NCBI GenBank assembly: GCA_015179045.1
Contig: WHUZ01000076.1
Location: 124,001 to 188,000, forward strand
Reading direction: 5' to 3'
Length of the DNA: 64,000 bases
Source of the DNA: Kalaharituber pfeilii
Taxonomy: Eukaryota > Ascomycota > Pezizomycetes > Pezizales > Pezizaceae
A program made the translations under genes and the position numbers. Shown here one piece after another: positions 22,422 to 33,003 of the stretch. Below the pieces are notes generated by a model that worked only from the letters and a program-made list of their open reading frames with translations, was not told the DNA's origin and did no database searches. The stretch's first letter is position 1. Each line of letters starts with the position of its first letter.

Positions 22422-24009
22422 CGGAACCTCTCCGGACAGGCAGATTCTGCCTGCCGCTCCCGGACCTCATCAGACGATAAACTTTACGCCATGACACTGT
22501 GACACAGGTACCAACATTGTGGGGTAGGTGTGATCAGTTGTTGGTACAGGCATATGGCAAGACAAGTTTTAAAGTGGGTTAGTGAGCGGCACGAGCTAGC
22601 TTGAGCCGAGCTGGAGGGTGAGCTCGAGCCAGCTCGTGAGTAAGTGAGCTCGGCTCGAGCCTGGATTGATTATATACGTAATATTGACAAACTAAACTAA
22701 ACTAAGCTAAATTTTCATCTTTCTCACTACTATCAGCTAAATTGTGCATTTCGAAGTTGTTGGTAGGTCAGAATGAGCTCCAAGTCTCTAATTATTACTA
22801 TATTAGTTTATGAAACCTTGCACTGGCTAAGCATTTTAGCGAGCTGTCAAGAAAAACACAAGCATGATCTTGGCTCGTTTGAGCTCGAGCTGGCTCGTGC
22901 CGCTCACTACTAGTGACGTAAGTGCGTACCGTGCCCACTGGCTACCAAATGTCGGCCCATGCTGTGATCTACTAGTTTGAATGCATGATTACTCAATTAA
23001 GTAAAAAATGAAAAATGGAAAAATAGATCTGAATTAATGAGCAGATGAAGAAACAAAATGAAATTTTGGGTTTCCTGTAGTACCTCACCCTGTCATATTA
23101 CTTGCTCATCAGATCCGGTCACTGCTGGTAGGCTTCGTCTTGCGCTGTCTCATGCTCGTAGGATGTTACATTTGGAGTACACTACTCCAGATGCACAAGA
23201 GCTTATTCATTTGCAGTGCAGAGCATTTTGAGGGTGTGCAATTGAGGTGCAGGTGTATGTAGTCAAAGGTTCAGGATATCCTGCAAAGCCTGACAATTTT
23301 GAAACTGCTGGATGAGCTACGTTGCTTTACAGGTTTGAATTCTTCGCTAGAAAGATTGCCATGACATTGCTCTGTTTAAATAATTTTGTTCCGCATACAA
23401 GCTACAATGCTATCGCAGAGACAAAAAAAAAAAAATAGGTTACCTCACTACAATATGTGAAGTTGAGAATCCAGCTGGCGCCGTTTGGCCATGAGTCAAT
23501 ATTCAATGATCACAATCCGGCAGCTTGAGACATTGACGCTGTAGGTTCGGTTGATGTAGTTAATAGCCATCTAGGATGAATTAAAGTGATTGGAATTGGT
23601 GTCTGCAATTCAAACAATGGTCCAAGCTTGTTGTGACATGGAAGCGTGTATTGGTACAGTAAGTAATACTACTCATTACCAGCATTTGTTGCTGTAATAG
23701 CATACGTTGGTTGAAAGGCTGTAGCTACATTGCTATTTACCAAGGCCCCCAAGAGAAACGCTGCTGTTTTCCCTACAAAACTGTCCTCTCAACAGAGAAG
23801 ATACCCTGTTGCCACACCAGGTCACTGGCCTCTCGCACGGACTATGCCCAGCCTCTATTTTGCATCACTAAATGCTGGTAACAAGTACCAACATTTGATC
23901 TACCTACCCCACAATGTTGGTACCTGTGTCACAGTGTCATGGCGTAAAGTTTATCGCCTGATGAGGTCCGGGAGCGGCAGGCAGAATCTGCCTGTCCGGA
24001 GAGGTTCCG
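22422..24009. mobile_element. Non-autonomous MULE-like element
   Basis: A 9-bp TSD GCAAATTCT lies at 22413-22421 and 24010-24018. TIRs of about 140 bp begin CGGAACCTCTCCGGACAGG and include ATTCTGCCTGCCGCTCC and CCAACATTGTGGGGTAGG. The start resembles the TIR of the autonomous MULE at 36822 (CAAAACCTCTCGGGACAGG). The interior holds a hAT-like MITE and no transposase; 22960-23720 is without recognisable genes. Confidence 0.82.
22585..22918. mobile_element. hAT-like MITE
   Basis: The ends read TAGTGAGCGGCACGAGC and its complement, with subterminal GAGCTCGAGC/GAGCCGAGC repeats as in many hAT non-autonomous elements. It is about 334 bp with an AT-rich core. No 8-bp TSD could be read, so the class is tentative. 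Confidence 0.6.
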
Positions 24010-24791
24010 GCAAATTCTTACCTGCAGAGCTCATCATCTCTACCGAAGGCCTCAAATAAGGCTACAGCCATCACCTCTAGTCCTTCAGCTATCACCATGC
24101 ATAGTTGTAGCATTTCTGGATCACCTGAAAACTCTGAGAACAGTAATAGTGATATTGATGTATAAAGATTGGCCTGAGAATGTAAGCTTTCTCTATATAT
24201 TTGAAAGTATAGTTATTCTAGATGAACTCTGCATGCAACTGCTGACTATAACCTAATAGACTGATGCAGGGCAAATATGTATTGATAGCTTTCTATAATA
24301 ATATCTTGATTTTGAGTAATATTGGGCAGATTATATAGAAGGGGGGCTTTTTTTGATGGAGAATGATAGATGTAGTCACAGATCTTGATTTATTGATTTT
24401 TTTGTGATTCTGATGAAAGATTTTGATTTAGCGATGTTGAATTAGCCTTGTAGTATATAATTTCAATATATGTCATATACCTACAATAAGTAGTACGATG
24501 GGAGAATGCATGAGGAGGAGTGCCAAGAGGGTGCATCATTACCGGTGGGCACATCATTACCCCATCGGTGATGGTAGGGTAAAGTTTCCCACTCCGTTGC
24601 CAGCACACCATCCCTGACTTCTTGGCACTCCCGCCATGGACCGGACCAATAGATTCATGGCATTGGGCAGCAAAACACGCTATAACAACTCTCGCCAAGA
24701 GTACCCGTCCCACTGTAGTCTCGTAACCAGACTTAGTCAGCGTCGCATGAAGCCCCACTGTATGGTGCCGGAAGTTTAATAACCGACATAG

Positions 24792-25058
24792 ATGGACAGC
24801 ATTAGTAAGCAGCACCTATGTGCTGGTGAGCAATCGCGCACCTTTCAGCCGCTTTACACTGTCACATTACATATTGTTTTATTTTATCCTCGATTTCATT
24901 GTGAAATGAATTTCATAGAACTATATTGGGGTGCAGCAAAGAAGTATGCTCTTGAGAACTGCTTCGTATTATGCAGGCATATAAGGATGGTCATCAATAT
25001 GGTACAGAGGCCTTCAAAAATCATGTATATGAGAGTCACTGACGGGCTTGGTATGTAA
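24792..25058 (+). pseudogene. DDE-superfamily (Tc1-like) transposase C-terminal fragment
   Basis: YPRFHCEMNFIELYWGAAKK contains the conserved third acidic residue region (NFIE-x-YW) of fungal DDE_3-type transposases. An out-of-frame continuation gives MQAYKDGHQYGTEAFKNHV, the usual C-terminus, so a deletion/frameshift removed the middle. The same family is at 62580-64000. Confidence 0.7.
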
Positions 25059-25063
25059 CAACT

Positions 25064-25355
25064 TTCTACATTTCCTAGAAGGGGAGGAATGTGGAGGGGA
25101 TGGACATGACTGCTTGATTTTCTGGGGGGATATTTGGGTATTTGTGCTTGATTGTTCTCTTGGAGGATTGGTCTTTCGCTTTGTGTTTCCTCTGCATCAC
25201 CGAAGTCGTGGTATTGTTGTGCTTTTACAGGGGACGATTTTGTAGGTAGTTGCACAGGTACCTGTCTCCGGGACTTCGGTCTAGGGATCCTGCCATGGCG
25301 AACAACTGCAAGCGGCGTTACGTGAAATTTTTTTTTTTTAAAAAAAAAAAAAAAA
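25064..25355 (+). mobile_element. LINE-B 3' UTR and tail
   Basis: It includes CTGTCTCCGGGACTTCGG, also found before the B tail at 28130 and 34390, then CCTGCCATGGCGAACAACTG ... GTTACGTGA and an odd T-then-A homopolymer. It truncates the 3' side of the kinase gene. The TSD is unclear. Confidence 0.6.
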
Positions 25356-25404
25356 GTGTATAGTTGGCGTTTCTTTTCTGGTGCTAGGTGTGTCACTCTT
25401 GATG

Positions 25405-26791
25405 CTATCCTCCATGCAGCCTTCCCGAGTTGTAACCGCTTCCTGCGATGTCTGTCTCCTCCGTCTCTACGTCCTCAAGCAGCAAACAAACCTCCTCGAG
25501 GTTGTCTGCTCGATTCAGGGGATCTCTCGGAAGTAGTAGTGAAGCAAACTTCTTCAATCGTTCTCATGCTCTCATGCTGAATCCGCTCACTGTTGTATCT
25601 ACAGAGGAGATAGCATCTCCCAAGGCGTTGTTAGCAGAAAACTGATGTTCCAATGGACTTTTTGGCGAACCACGGGAAATGCTCCAAGCAACGAGTCCAA
25701 GTGAGAAATAATCGCATTTTATAAGCTGTCTGAAGTGATCGACACCGTCACCATCCAGCTCAGGTGCGGTCCAACCTGGATTGCCAATGTCACCTGAGAA
25801 AACTGTATCTTCAACCTCCCTCAAGGAGAGGCCGAAGTCGGAGAGTTTTGCAATGCAAAAATATGGTCCAACCTCGCACGGAAAAATTAAGATATTGTCC
25901 GGCTTGATATCCCCATGAATAATGTCGGAGGTATGTAGAGCAACCAGGCCCCTAGCAATCCCTAGAAGCAGATGTTCCAGTACCTGTTCTTGGACCTCTC
26001 GTTCGCCACCTGGTTGAGTCTGCTTCGGAGCAATGGTGTTGTCGGTAAGAAAGGACGAGAGGGTGCAGTTAGCATGTTCGACAACGAGAACGGGTCGAAT
26101 TGGCTTCGGTTTCCACAGCACGTCCCTTCTAACCGTTTCAGCTTGGAGGTCAAAGCCCCATGCAAGGAGTCGGACAATGTTGGAATGTGAGCGCAAGGAA
26201 TCATGGCACAGGGCAAACACTTCGAGTCGCAAGTCATGTAGCTGCCTAGCAGTTCCAAACCCCGCTGTGCTGCTGCTTGAGGGACTCAAACGTATGTCCG
26301 TCCATGAGTCCGACCGCTGGGAGCACGGCGAAACTAGTACATACGAGGAGTTGCAGCTCCGGATCGTTGCAAGCCGGGAGGAACTAGCAGGGAGGACGAA
26401 GATCGGTCTCTTAATAGCAGCCACGAGTCGCCGTAATCGCCCCCGCACATCTGAGTCTGAGGCCTTGTATGGCTTGTCCACACTAGAATACAAGTCCACG
26501 TCCGCAAGTACATCTTGAGTGCCAAAGACCTCAAACTGGGCCCCCTGCCTAAGAACCGACTTCCCAGATGTGAATTTGGAACATGTAAGGTCCTGAATCT
26601 TTTGACCGTTGCATATAGTGGAAAAGGTCGTCTAGGGTCTCCAAGGCCTCAATACTAGCGCTTGCATCAACGTCAGTTGTCTTCCATGGGCGGCGGGAGA
26701 CCCGAGAATAGCGAGACTGAGGATTGGAACGTCCTGAAAGCTCAGGATTGCTATCTGCGATACTCGGAAGGAAAGACCTCGTAGATGTCAT
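25405..26791 (-). CDS. Serine/threonine-type protein kinase, damaged
   Basis: The main open frame (26499-25564) has the catalytic loop HGDIKPDN, a DFG motif (KLSDFGLS) and TAPELDGDG, all hallmarks of an active eukaryotic protein kinase core. LVVEHANCTLSSFL is the hinge. The N-terminal part starts at 26791 (MTSTRSFLPSIADSN). It is out of frame by one base near 26550, where FQIHIWEVGS should run into RQGAQFEVFG, the glycine-loop region. After an in-frame TGA at 25564-25566 the same frame continues with ERLKKFASLLLPRDPLNRAD, the end of the kinase fold, to a stop at 25405. It is therefore a recent pseudogene or contains two errors. Kinases of this fungal type occur beside NLR/HeLo genes. Confidence 0.7.
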
Positions 26792-27088
26792 TGAAACAGC
26801 CGAGCAAAGTACCTGCTAAACAATTTCATTCAGCCGACGTGTCACCTCCTGAAAAAGTTGCTGTAACCCTCCATACATACTGCTTTAATTTGTATATGTT
26901 GGAGGCAGAGACTTCTTGTCGACTGCTGTCCTGTGGCAACGTCGGTAGAAATTATTGTGCAAAAACAACGTACAGTTCTGAGGGGCGAAGGCCACGCAAA
27001 AGGTATATCCGCGGCTTTCATTGGCGCAAAAAAACTTGAACATCTCTATGGTGAAGCTGGGAACAAATGTTCTCTCACGCAGAAGCTC

Positions 27089-27166
27089 TCGGTTTTTTTT
27101 TTTTTTTTTTTTTTTTTTGATCACATAACCCCGCATACAGGCTACGAGCCTGTGGCAGGGAGTTTG
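27089..27166 (-). mobile_element. LINE-B2 tail fragment
   Basis: Poly(T) then ACATAACCCCGCATACAGGC, TACGAGCCTG and TGGCAGGG. The inner hairpin is the CAGGCT..AGCCTG form seen at 19960-20000. Confidence 0.65.
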
Positions 27167-27448
27167 TCTCAACATGTAACACTGTATTATATGGGCGGCA
27201 CTCTACTATGCAGCTCTTTGATGCTCTAAGTTAGCGCTAACAGGTAGTCTCGTCCTACATACACGCACCAAGTTTAGGATTTTGCGAGAACCCAAGCCAA
27301 TCATCGGTCGTAACAACCTGAAGAATGCTCTGCACCAACATCCTGCTACTGATGTTGCTACAATTAATCCAGTTCCATCCCGATCGCTACTCCACATTCT
27401 GAACCCTTTGCACTACCAGGTTTCTTCCGTTTAGTCATGCGCTAGTAA

Positions 27449-28421
27449 GGCCCTGTTTGGTTGACCACATATAGCGGAGCTTTGAAGCGGAAACTACAGC
27501 ACTTCCTAGTTTCACTAGTGCCGTTTCGCGTGAAACTTATCAGTGAGTCTCCGCCCACAAAATTGAAACTGTCCAATGGAGGTGAGTATAGTTACGTATC
27601 ATTCGGTTGGTACAGCATGACTGCATCACCACATCGCGACATCGACATCGCATTCTACCGCTAACTCAACCCTGACAACATCCTCACTCCAGATGTATTA
27701 TTGTGGGCACCGGGGGTGGGGTGCGCCAGAGAGTTAAGGTGTGGAGGAAGGAGAAGAGAGGTGGAGGGACATGGGAAAGGGAAGGTCAAGGTCATGGAGT
27801 GGAATAGGGTGGCGGTATCCAATTTCACTGCCTTGCTCCTGGAGAGAGGGAGATGTGCGGTGTGGTTGAAAAGGCTGGGGGTGGCCCGAATCGGATAAGT
27901 GCAGGTGCGGGGAGGTGCAAACGGTGGAGCACCTCGCTTTCCGGTGCGGAAACGAGAAGAACCGTCCAGAAGGTTTTGAGAAGTGGAGCGACATGGACAA
28001 GAATTGGAAGAGGGAGGCAGAGAATGGGGAGGAGTATGACGTGTTAGAAAATTTCTTTTCCGGAATCAGGTTCTAGAAGGGGAGAGGGGGGGATGGAACG
28101 GGGATGTGTATGTAGGACTTTCTTTGTTAAGCCTGTCTCCGGGCTTTGAGGGGACCCCGCCATGGCTTAGCGCTGCAAGCGGGGTTACGTGATTTAATAA
28201 AAAAAAAAAAATCCAGATGTATTATTGAAGGAATGGAAGTAGCAGAGTACACGTTATTTTACAATAAACCGTTATGTAGAGATTAGTATTGCAAGGAAAT
28301 GCATATACTTACAGGAGGTCCATTTTCTGCAAACTGATAGCATTCTTGGGAAGTACTGCACATGGCAGACATGTTCCTGCATTTGTTCATCTGATACGAC
28401 CTACTGCAATCAAACAGGGCC
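27449..28421. mobile_element. PIF/Harbinger-like MITE with a LINE-B insertion
   Basis: TIR GGCCCTGTTTGGTTG pairs with GCAATCAAACAGGGCC, and the 3-bp TSD is TAA (27446-27448 and 28422-28424). Both are textbook for PIF/Harbinger. Without the LINE-B copy it is about 450 bp and has no transposase. Confidence 0.82.
27704..28211 (+). mobile_element. 5'-truncated LINE-B with ORF2 C-terminus
   Basis: A 16-bp TSD TCCAGATGTATTATTG (27688-27703 and 28212-28227). The 3' end of ORF2 reads CRCGEVQTVEHLAFRC, a LINE C-terminal C/H module distinct from LINE-A's, then WSDMDKNWKREAENGEE and a stop near 28075. The 3' UTR ends in a B hairpin with perfect CCCCGC/GCGGGG pairing, then GTTACGTGA and poly(A). This links the B tail to a coding LINE. 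Confidence 0.88.
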
Positions 28422-28424
28422 TAA

Positions 28425-28993
28425 ATACCTGTACCTATGAGGAAGTGTTGGTGGTAGATCATGAGGCTCTGAGTAAGGCATTATTGCAGGGTTTATTGTT
28501 GCACTACATCGCGACGAAGGAAATTGCAAACTGACACCTCAGATGTCAGTTGGAAGGACATTCAGCTCTAGTGACTAAGAACTACAAGTTCAAAACTGGG
28601 CTGATTGCACAGCAAAGCGCTTAATGGTGGCGTCCGCTTTGACTGGGTATTGAGAGTTTTTCAGGTTCCCTTGATGCGAGGAGTATGAAAGGTAGATTAT
28701 CTCTCGGAAGATGTATGTACTTTCGAGGTAGGGAGCCAAGCAGTCTAGTTGCAATGAAAAAAGTGAAATAAACAGCAAATGAGAGAGCCCAGCATTGTCA
28801 ACAAGCCTGCTACCACCAGCTCAGATGTACCAGAGCATGCAGGTCGTCTTCCATTTAAGTATCTCGCTTAATCTTCTGCTGGCATATGTCAGACCACGGA
28901 GCAGTAGCAAGCAGCAGTCTAGTAGGGGTGCTGAGATGCGGGATGTTTGTCTATATCAATGAATCCAACAGGCCGTGATCTGCATTGGACTGA
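28425..28993. other. Region without a recognisable gene
   Basis: Only short, motif-free open frames (for example 28289-28534 plus, which straddles the MITE end). There is no tail, TIR or repeated unit. Confidence 0.45.
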
Positions 28994-30386
28994 TTTTTTT
29001 TTTTTTTTTTAATTTCATTACTCGCGTGCCGCCTGATAGGCTATGGCGACGTGTGTTTAGATACATGATGATTAAAGATTAAATAAAAGAAGGAAATAAC
29101 GGGAAGAATGAAGGAAAGGTCCTGTCCCTAGTCTCGCCCTGCCCAATCCAGTAGTCCCACCAGTCTGTCTTCTTTGTCGTTTGTCTTGGGGGGTCTCTTG
29201 AGGTCTGACTCCCCCCCTGGCCATTTCCGTTTCCACACTTCGCACTCGTTGAGCACGTGAGAGGTGGTCTCCAGGCTTTTGCCGCACCATCTGCATTCCG
29301 GGCTGTCGGCTTTCCCGATCTGGTGTTTCCAATGTCGTAGTCCTTTGTTGCCCAGTATGCCGGCTAGGGTGGCAACCCTGGTGCCTAGGCGTTGAAGTGG
29401 GTGGTAGCTCAGTCCTAGTCTGTTTCGCTCGCTGGCCCTTCATGATCTCGCGAGCTGTCTCATGCCCGCCTCCGTAATCGCTTTGTCTTGGTATTGCAAA
29501 GCGGTTTCTATCTTGGCTGCTTTGTCCGCCTCGGTGTTGCCTTTTATGCCCGTGTGAGACTTCACCCACATTATCGCCAGATCCAAATCGCCTCATGTCG
29601 TTCTTTCCTCCCACCGGTCTCTTACTAGCCGCGCTGGCCCCTCGTGGGTGGGGTCTCCGTTGGCCATCCTCTTTATTTTGGCTATGGCTATTTTGGAGTC
29701 TGTGACTATCAGTAGCTCACCTTCCTGCTGGGTCATCGCTTCGCTCATCGCGATTAGCTCGGCGTCGTTTACCGTGGTCTGGATGCCTAGGTATAAAGAA
29801 GTGCTCGACGTATGGCGGTATGTGCCGGCTCCGGTGGTCTCGTCCATTCTGCTACCATCTGTGTAGACGGTCTTCCAACCTTCGTCTTCTTCTTCGGCGA
29901 TTGCTCTCTCCCAATCTTCTCTGCCGATGCCCCTTGGGAGGGCTGGGAGTATGGTTATAGGGAGGGCTGGGAGTATGGTTATAGGGAGGGCTGGGAGTAT
30001 GGTTATAGGGAGGGCGTGCCGGTGTTGTAGGGATCCTCTCAGGTATTTGCTGTCCTGCTGGGGTTCTTGAGCGTCTCGTCTTGAAATCTCAGGGTCCTTG
30101 CTTCGACTCTGTCGGACTCGCCACTGATGAAGGTTTCTACCGACTCCAGGTTCGCTAGCCCTTCGACCACGTCACGTCGGGTCCCCCACGGTGCCCCAGT
30201 TATCTCCCTGACTACCGTATATTGCCACTTTTCTAGTTGGGCTATCTTGTGGTCCTTTGGGGCCCCTTTGGCGTAGCCGGCCCATGCCCAGCTGCCCCAG
30301 GTGGCTACATTTCGAACAATGCTCGTGTACATCTGTCGTCTTTTGGCGGGGGGAATTCTGGTGAGGCGGGAGGCTATCCTCCAGTG
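28994..30386 (-). mobile_element. LINE-A copy reaching into RT
   Basis: TSD GCATTGG(A/G)CTGA flanks it (28982-28993 and 30387-30398). It contains the tail, ORF2 C-terminal module, RNase H (LIVTDSKIAIAKIKR) and distal RT (GSWAWAGYAKGAPKD, ITGAPWGTRRDVVEGLANLE), in several broken frames. A 24-bp unit is triplicated at about 29938-30012 (GGGAGGGCTGGGAGTATGG...), unlike other copies. Confidence 0.85.
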
Positions 30387-30669
30387 CATTGGGCTGAAAC
30401 CGCCTAGACCGGTCCAGGCCATTGAGAATACCCACCAGCCTGGACTGACCTGGTTGGCCTGATTCATGTGGATGAGGCCAACCAGGCCAGTCCAGGCCAA
30501 CCAGACCGGTCCAAGCCATTTAGGCCGGCCCACAGACCGGTTCAAGCCAATTAAATGAATCACTCCACAGCTATCCAGGTCAATTGAGGCCAGCGTTTAC
30601 TAGATTGTTTGAGTATTTAAATGAGTAGAATCTCCCGTATGTCTAGAATTTTAAAGAGCAGCGGTCTAC

Positions 30670-30674
<5 letters not shown>

Positions 30675-30704
<30 letters not shown>

Positions 30705-31293
30705 CTATCATTACTCGCTTGCCGCCCTGGGGGCTATGGCGAGGGTTTATTACAAACAAAAACCAAAAAAGTCAGATAGCTACATGTATTGCCCGCGGAA
30801 TCCATACATGATGTGGGTGGAGAGTCCACACTGAGAGTCGTGTGCCGGGACCTGTCTACTTCCTCCCGCTATCCGGCTCGTACACGCTCGTCCGCAACCA
30901 CCTCCCTCCGAGCTTAACTCTGCCGATTTCCATCTCTGTCTCCAAGTATGCCACCACGGAGCTCGTCTTCTTGCCTTCTTCCTCCAAGAGTGTTTTCCTC
31001 CGCAGCCATCTAATCCCTCGGATCTTTCCTACGTCTTTGTTGGAGCCTCCAACCATCGTCTGACGTTCCCTAAGTCCTTTCTTAGGGCTATACCGTGTAT
31101 GACGATGCCGTGTCTTGTTCTGAAGTTGTCGGGGCCGGTCGGAGTCTGATTTCTGGCTTTGGGGCGGGGAGGAGACTTCTGGGGGCGTGGGCTCGGGGTG
31201 GGGGTGGGGGTGGGGGTGGGGGTGGGGGTGTCGGTGGTGGGGGTGGGACTGTGGGCTGACGGGGTCGCATCTGTTGTGCTGGGGGTTGTGTTG
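30675..31293 (-). mobile_element. Half-LINE (A tail), 5'-truncated
   Basis: TSD CTACGACTT (30666-30674 and 31294-31302). ORF1 C-terminal domain NKDVGKIRGIRWLRRK, SSVVAYLE and VKLGGRWL, ending SGRK at 30856. A (GGGGGT)n run at about 31196-31236 encodes a polyproline stretch of ORF1. Confidence 0.85.
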
Positions 31294-31375
31294 CTACGAC
31301 TTTCGTCAAGTATGTATCACACTTTATATTCAAGTATATATACTAAGAAATATTTTACAGATGATGAACCTTTTT

Positions 31376-31495
31376 CCTTTTTTTTTTTTTTTTTTTTTTT
31401 GTTATATCATTACTCGCATTCCGCCCTGGGGGCTATGGCGAGATATGATGGACCTTCCAGAAAATACAACAGACGGGACTCAATTCTTCAATGAC
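31376..31495 (-). mobile_element. LINE-A 3' tail fragment
   Basis: Poly(T), CATTACTCGCATTCCGCC, GGGGGCTATGGCGAG and a short 3' UTR. The 5' limit is approximate and the TSD was not found. Confidence 0.6.
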
Positions 31496-31859
31496 GATAC
31501 CTAATACGCAACTGTCAATTACCAATAGTGGAAATATCCAGGACTATTAAAATCTAATTCACCTGGGTTAAATTCTAAATCGCTTGAATTTACGTAAATG
31601 ACCTGGTTGGCCTGGACTGGCCTGATTGGCCTGATTGTTTCAGGCGGCCCTCATGGCCTGGCCTGATTGTTTCACGCGGCCCTCATGGCCCAGAATTTCA
31701 CGGTCCAGGCCAGTCCAGGCCTCCGGTTGGCCTGGCCTGGCCTGGCCTGTTGGATTCATTGCAATGTCTATATAAGTTGCAACTGTGGTCCACAAAGCAT
31801 CATTAGTATCGCAGCTTCACTTGACACAGTCTCCACCAATATACAATTGAGCTCTCAGA

Positions 31860-32624
31860 ATGGAAGCAATTAGCTTTAGTCTTTCAGCCCTACATGCAGC
31901 TTTCGCAACTACCAGCTTCATCGTTGAGGTGATCTCTACAATGAAGTCTCAGAACCAAGACTTTGATGAGCTCAAAATTCTTTTTGAACGGCACCAGTTG
32001 TATCTTAAATCCTTTGTGAAATGGTTTGTCACTGACAGTAACACGAGTGGAGCAGCATTGCTATTCAAGATTGATGATGGATGGAGAACTAATGTTATGA
32101 AAATATTCCTCGAACTGCGGAAATTGATTTCGGAGTATTTAAGATTAGCAGTCAAGTATGATAAGAAGTATCAGCAGGCGATAGAGAAGATCGAGGAAGG
32201 GGATTGGACGGAAGCTCGAGCAAATGACGGTTCGGCAGAAACTGGAGGACTGGTAGGCGTAAGGTTCTTGTCACGGGACGGAACACATGTCAACCTCATG
32301 GAAATATTTTCGCGTACTTTCGGCGTTAACCATGCACTGAAAGAGGATCAACCTTTTGGGTTGCGGGAGAAATGGGCGCGTAAGCGACTAATGCTTCAAT
32401 GGGGTCTATTTGATCACCGACGATTGACGGAGCTGGTGAAGAAGCAAGAGCAGTGGACACAGCGACTGATTGAATTGATGCAATTTGCACTAATGCATAC
32501 CATTTCGGAGGACAAAACCGCACTTCAGAATCTTACAACCGGAGAAGAAAAGGACCTAGGCTTTTCAACCCTACCGCAGGCACCGACCATCTTTGGAGCA
32601 GAGGTTCAGGATGACGCACACTAG
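31860..32624 (+). CDS. HeLo-domain-like protein, intact single exon
   Basis: 254 aa. MEAISFSLSALHAAFATTSF gives a hydrophobic first helix. Amphipathic helices follow, with EKWARKRLMLQWGLFDHRRL near residue 167-187 and an LTELVKKQEQWTQRLIEL helix. This layout matches fungal HeLo/HeLo-like domains (HET-s N-terminus type), which act as membrane-targeting cell-death effectors. There is no NACHT, kinase or obvious amyloid repeat after the domain, so it is a stand-alone effector or a truncated STAND gene. A LINE-A fragment begins 100 bp downstream. The frame is clean, and the ATG begins the helix. Confidence 0.75.
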   Translation: MEAISFSLSALHAAFATTSFIVEVISTMKSQNQDFDELKILFERHQLYLKSFVKWFVTDSNTSGAALLFKIDDGWRTNVMKIFLELRKLISEYLRLAVKYDKKYQQAIEKIEEGDWTEARANDGSAETGGLVGVRFLSRDGTHVNLMEIFSRTFGVNHALKEDQPFGLREKWARKRLMLQWGLFDHRRLTELVKKQEQWTQRLIELMQFALMHTISEDKTALQNLTTGEEKDLGFSTLPQAPTIFGAEVQDDAH

Positions 32625-32724
32625 TGGTAAGGCGTTATTGGAGTGGGACTTGGTGGACTGGGTTCACAAAAGCATTAGCAGCATGGATGTTATCTTTTTC
32701 TGGGAATCCGGCTCGAGTTGTTAC

Positions 32725-32886
32725 TATTATGCAATTAGGGGGCGACGGATAAGGGCTTGACGCACAAGGACTCATTTTCTTTACTGTTATCTACTCTATC
32801 ATGTAACTAAACCTCGTCATAGCCCGAAGGGCGGCATACGAGTAATGATATTAAATAATAAAAAAAAAAAATAAAATAAAATAAAA
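32725..32886 (+). mobile_element. LINE-A 3' tail fragment
   Basis: TSD TCGAGTT(G/A)TTAC (32713-32724 and 32887-32898). 3' UTR, hairpin CGTCATAGCCCGAAGGGCGGC, tail and poly(A)/TAAAA repeats. Confidence 0.82.
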
Positions 32887-33003
32887 TCGAGTTATTACGA
32901 GTTTGAAGCCCCATGTCTTCAGTAGTTGATACTACTATGTTTGCACTCTTGACACTGACGAGCATCACAGGGCATGACAGTTATTTACAATTTTGACTTC
33001 TCG

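Larger units (their letters stand above)
20833..24591. mobile_element. Fold-back TIR element with long inverted arms
   Basis: The ends read CCATCACCGATGGGGTAATG and its complement, flanked by TA. The inverted similarity continues for about 550 bp (left 20833-21690 minus a LINE insertion; right 24019-24591). Each arm encodes the same protein C-terminus (SSLP-x2-SN-x-AT ... SISGS-E at 21540-21690 minus and 24030-24160 plus). The spacer holds a solo LTR and a MULE-like element. It is a composite or inverted-duplicate derivative of a TA-targeting transposon. Confidence 0.7.
20681..24718 (+). mobile_element. Half-LINE (B type) 5' part, split by a fold-back element
   Basis: The 5' UTR at 20681-20830 (GACGAGCGCTCGGAAGCC, CAACTCCTCAAGTTTCCC) matches the full copies at 309 and 14272. 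It resumes at about 24594 (TCCCACTCCGTTGCCAGC), with the ORF1 start at 24638: MDRTNRFMALGS, as in the copy at 14119, then an internal deletion. It is truncated near 24718. A 3.76-kb TIR element lies between. Confidence 0.7.
30390..31750. mobile_element. GGCC-rich inverted-repeat element (class unknown)
   Basis: Two blocks, 30390-30590 and 31590-31750, are packed with CAGGCCAGTCCAGGCCAACC in opposite orientations. Removing the half-LINE (30675-31293) and LINE-A (31376-31495) between them leaves about 600 bp. Dense subterminal repeats suggest a hAT-like MITE, but no clean TIR start or TSD is visible. Confidence 0.4.
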
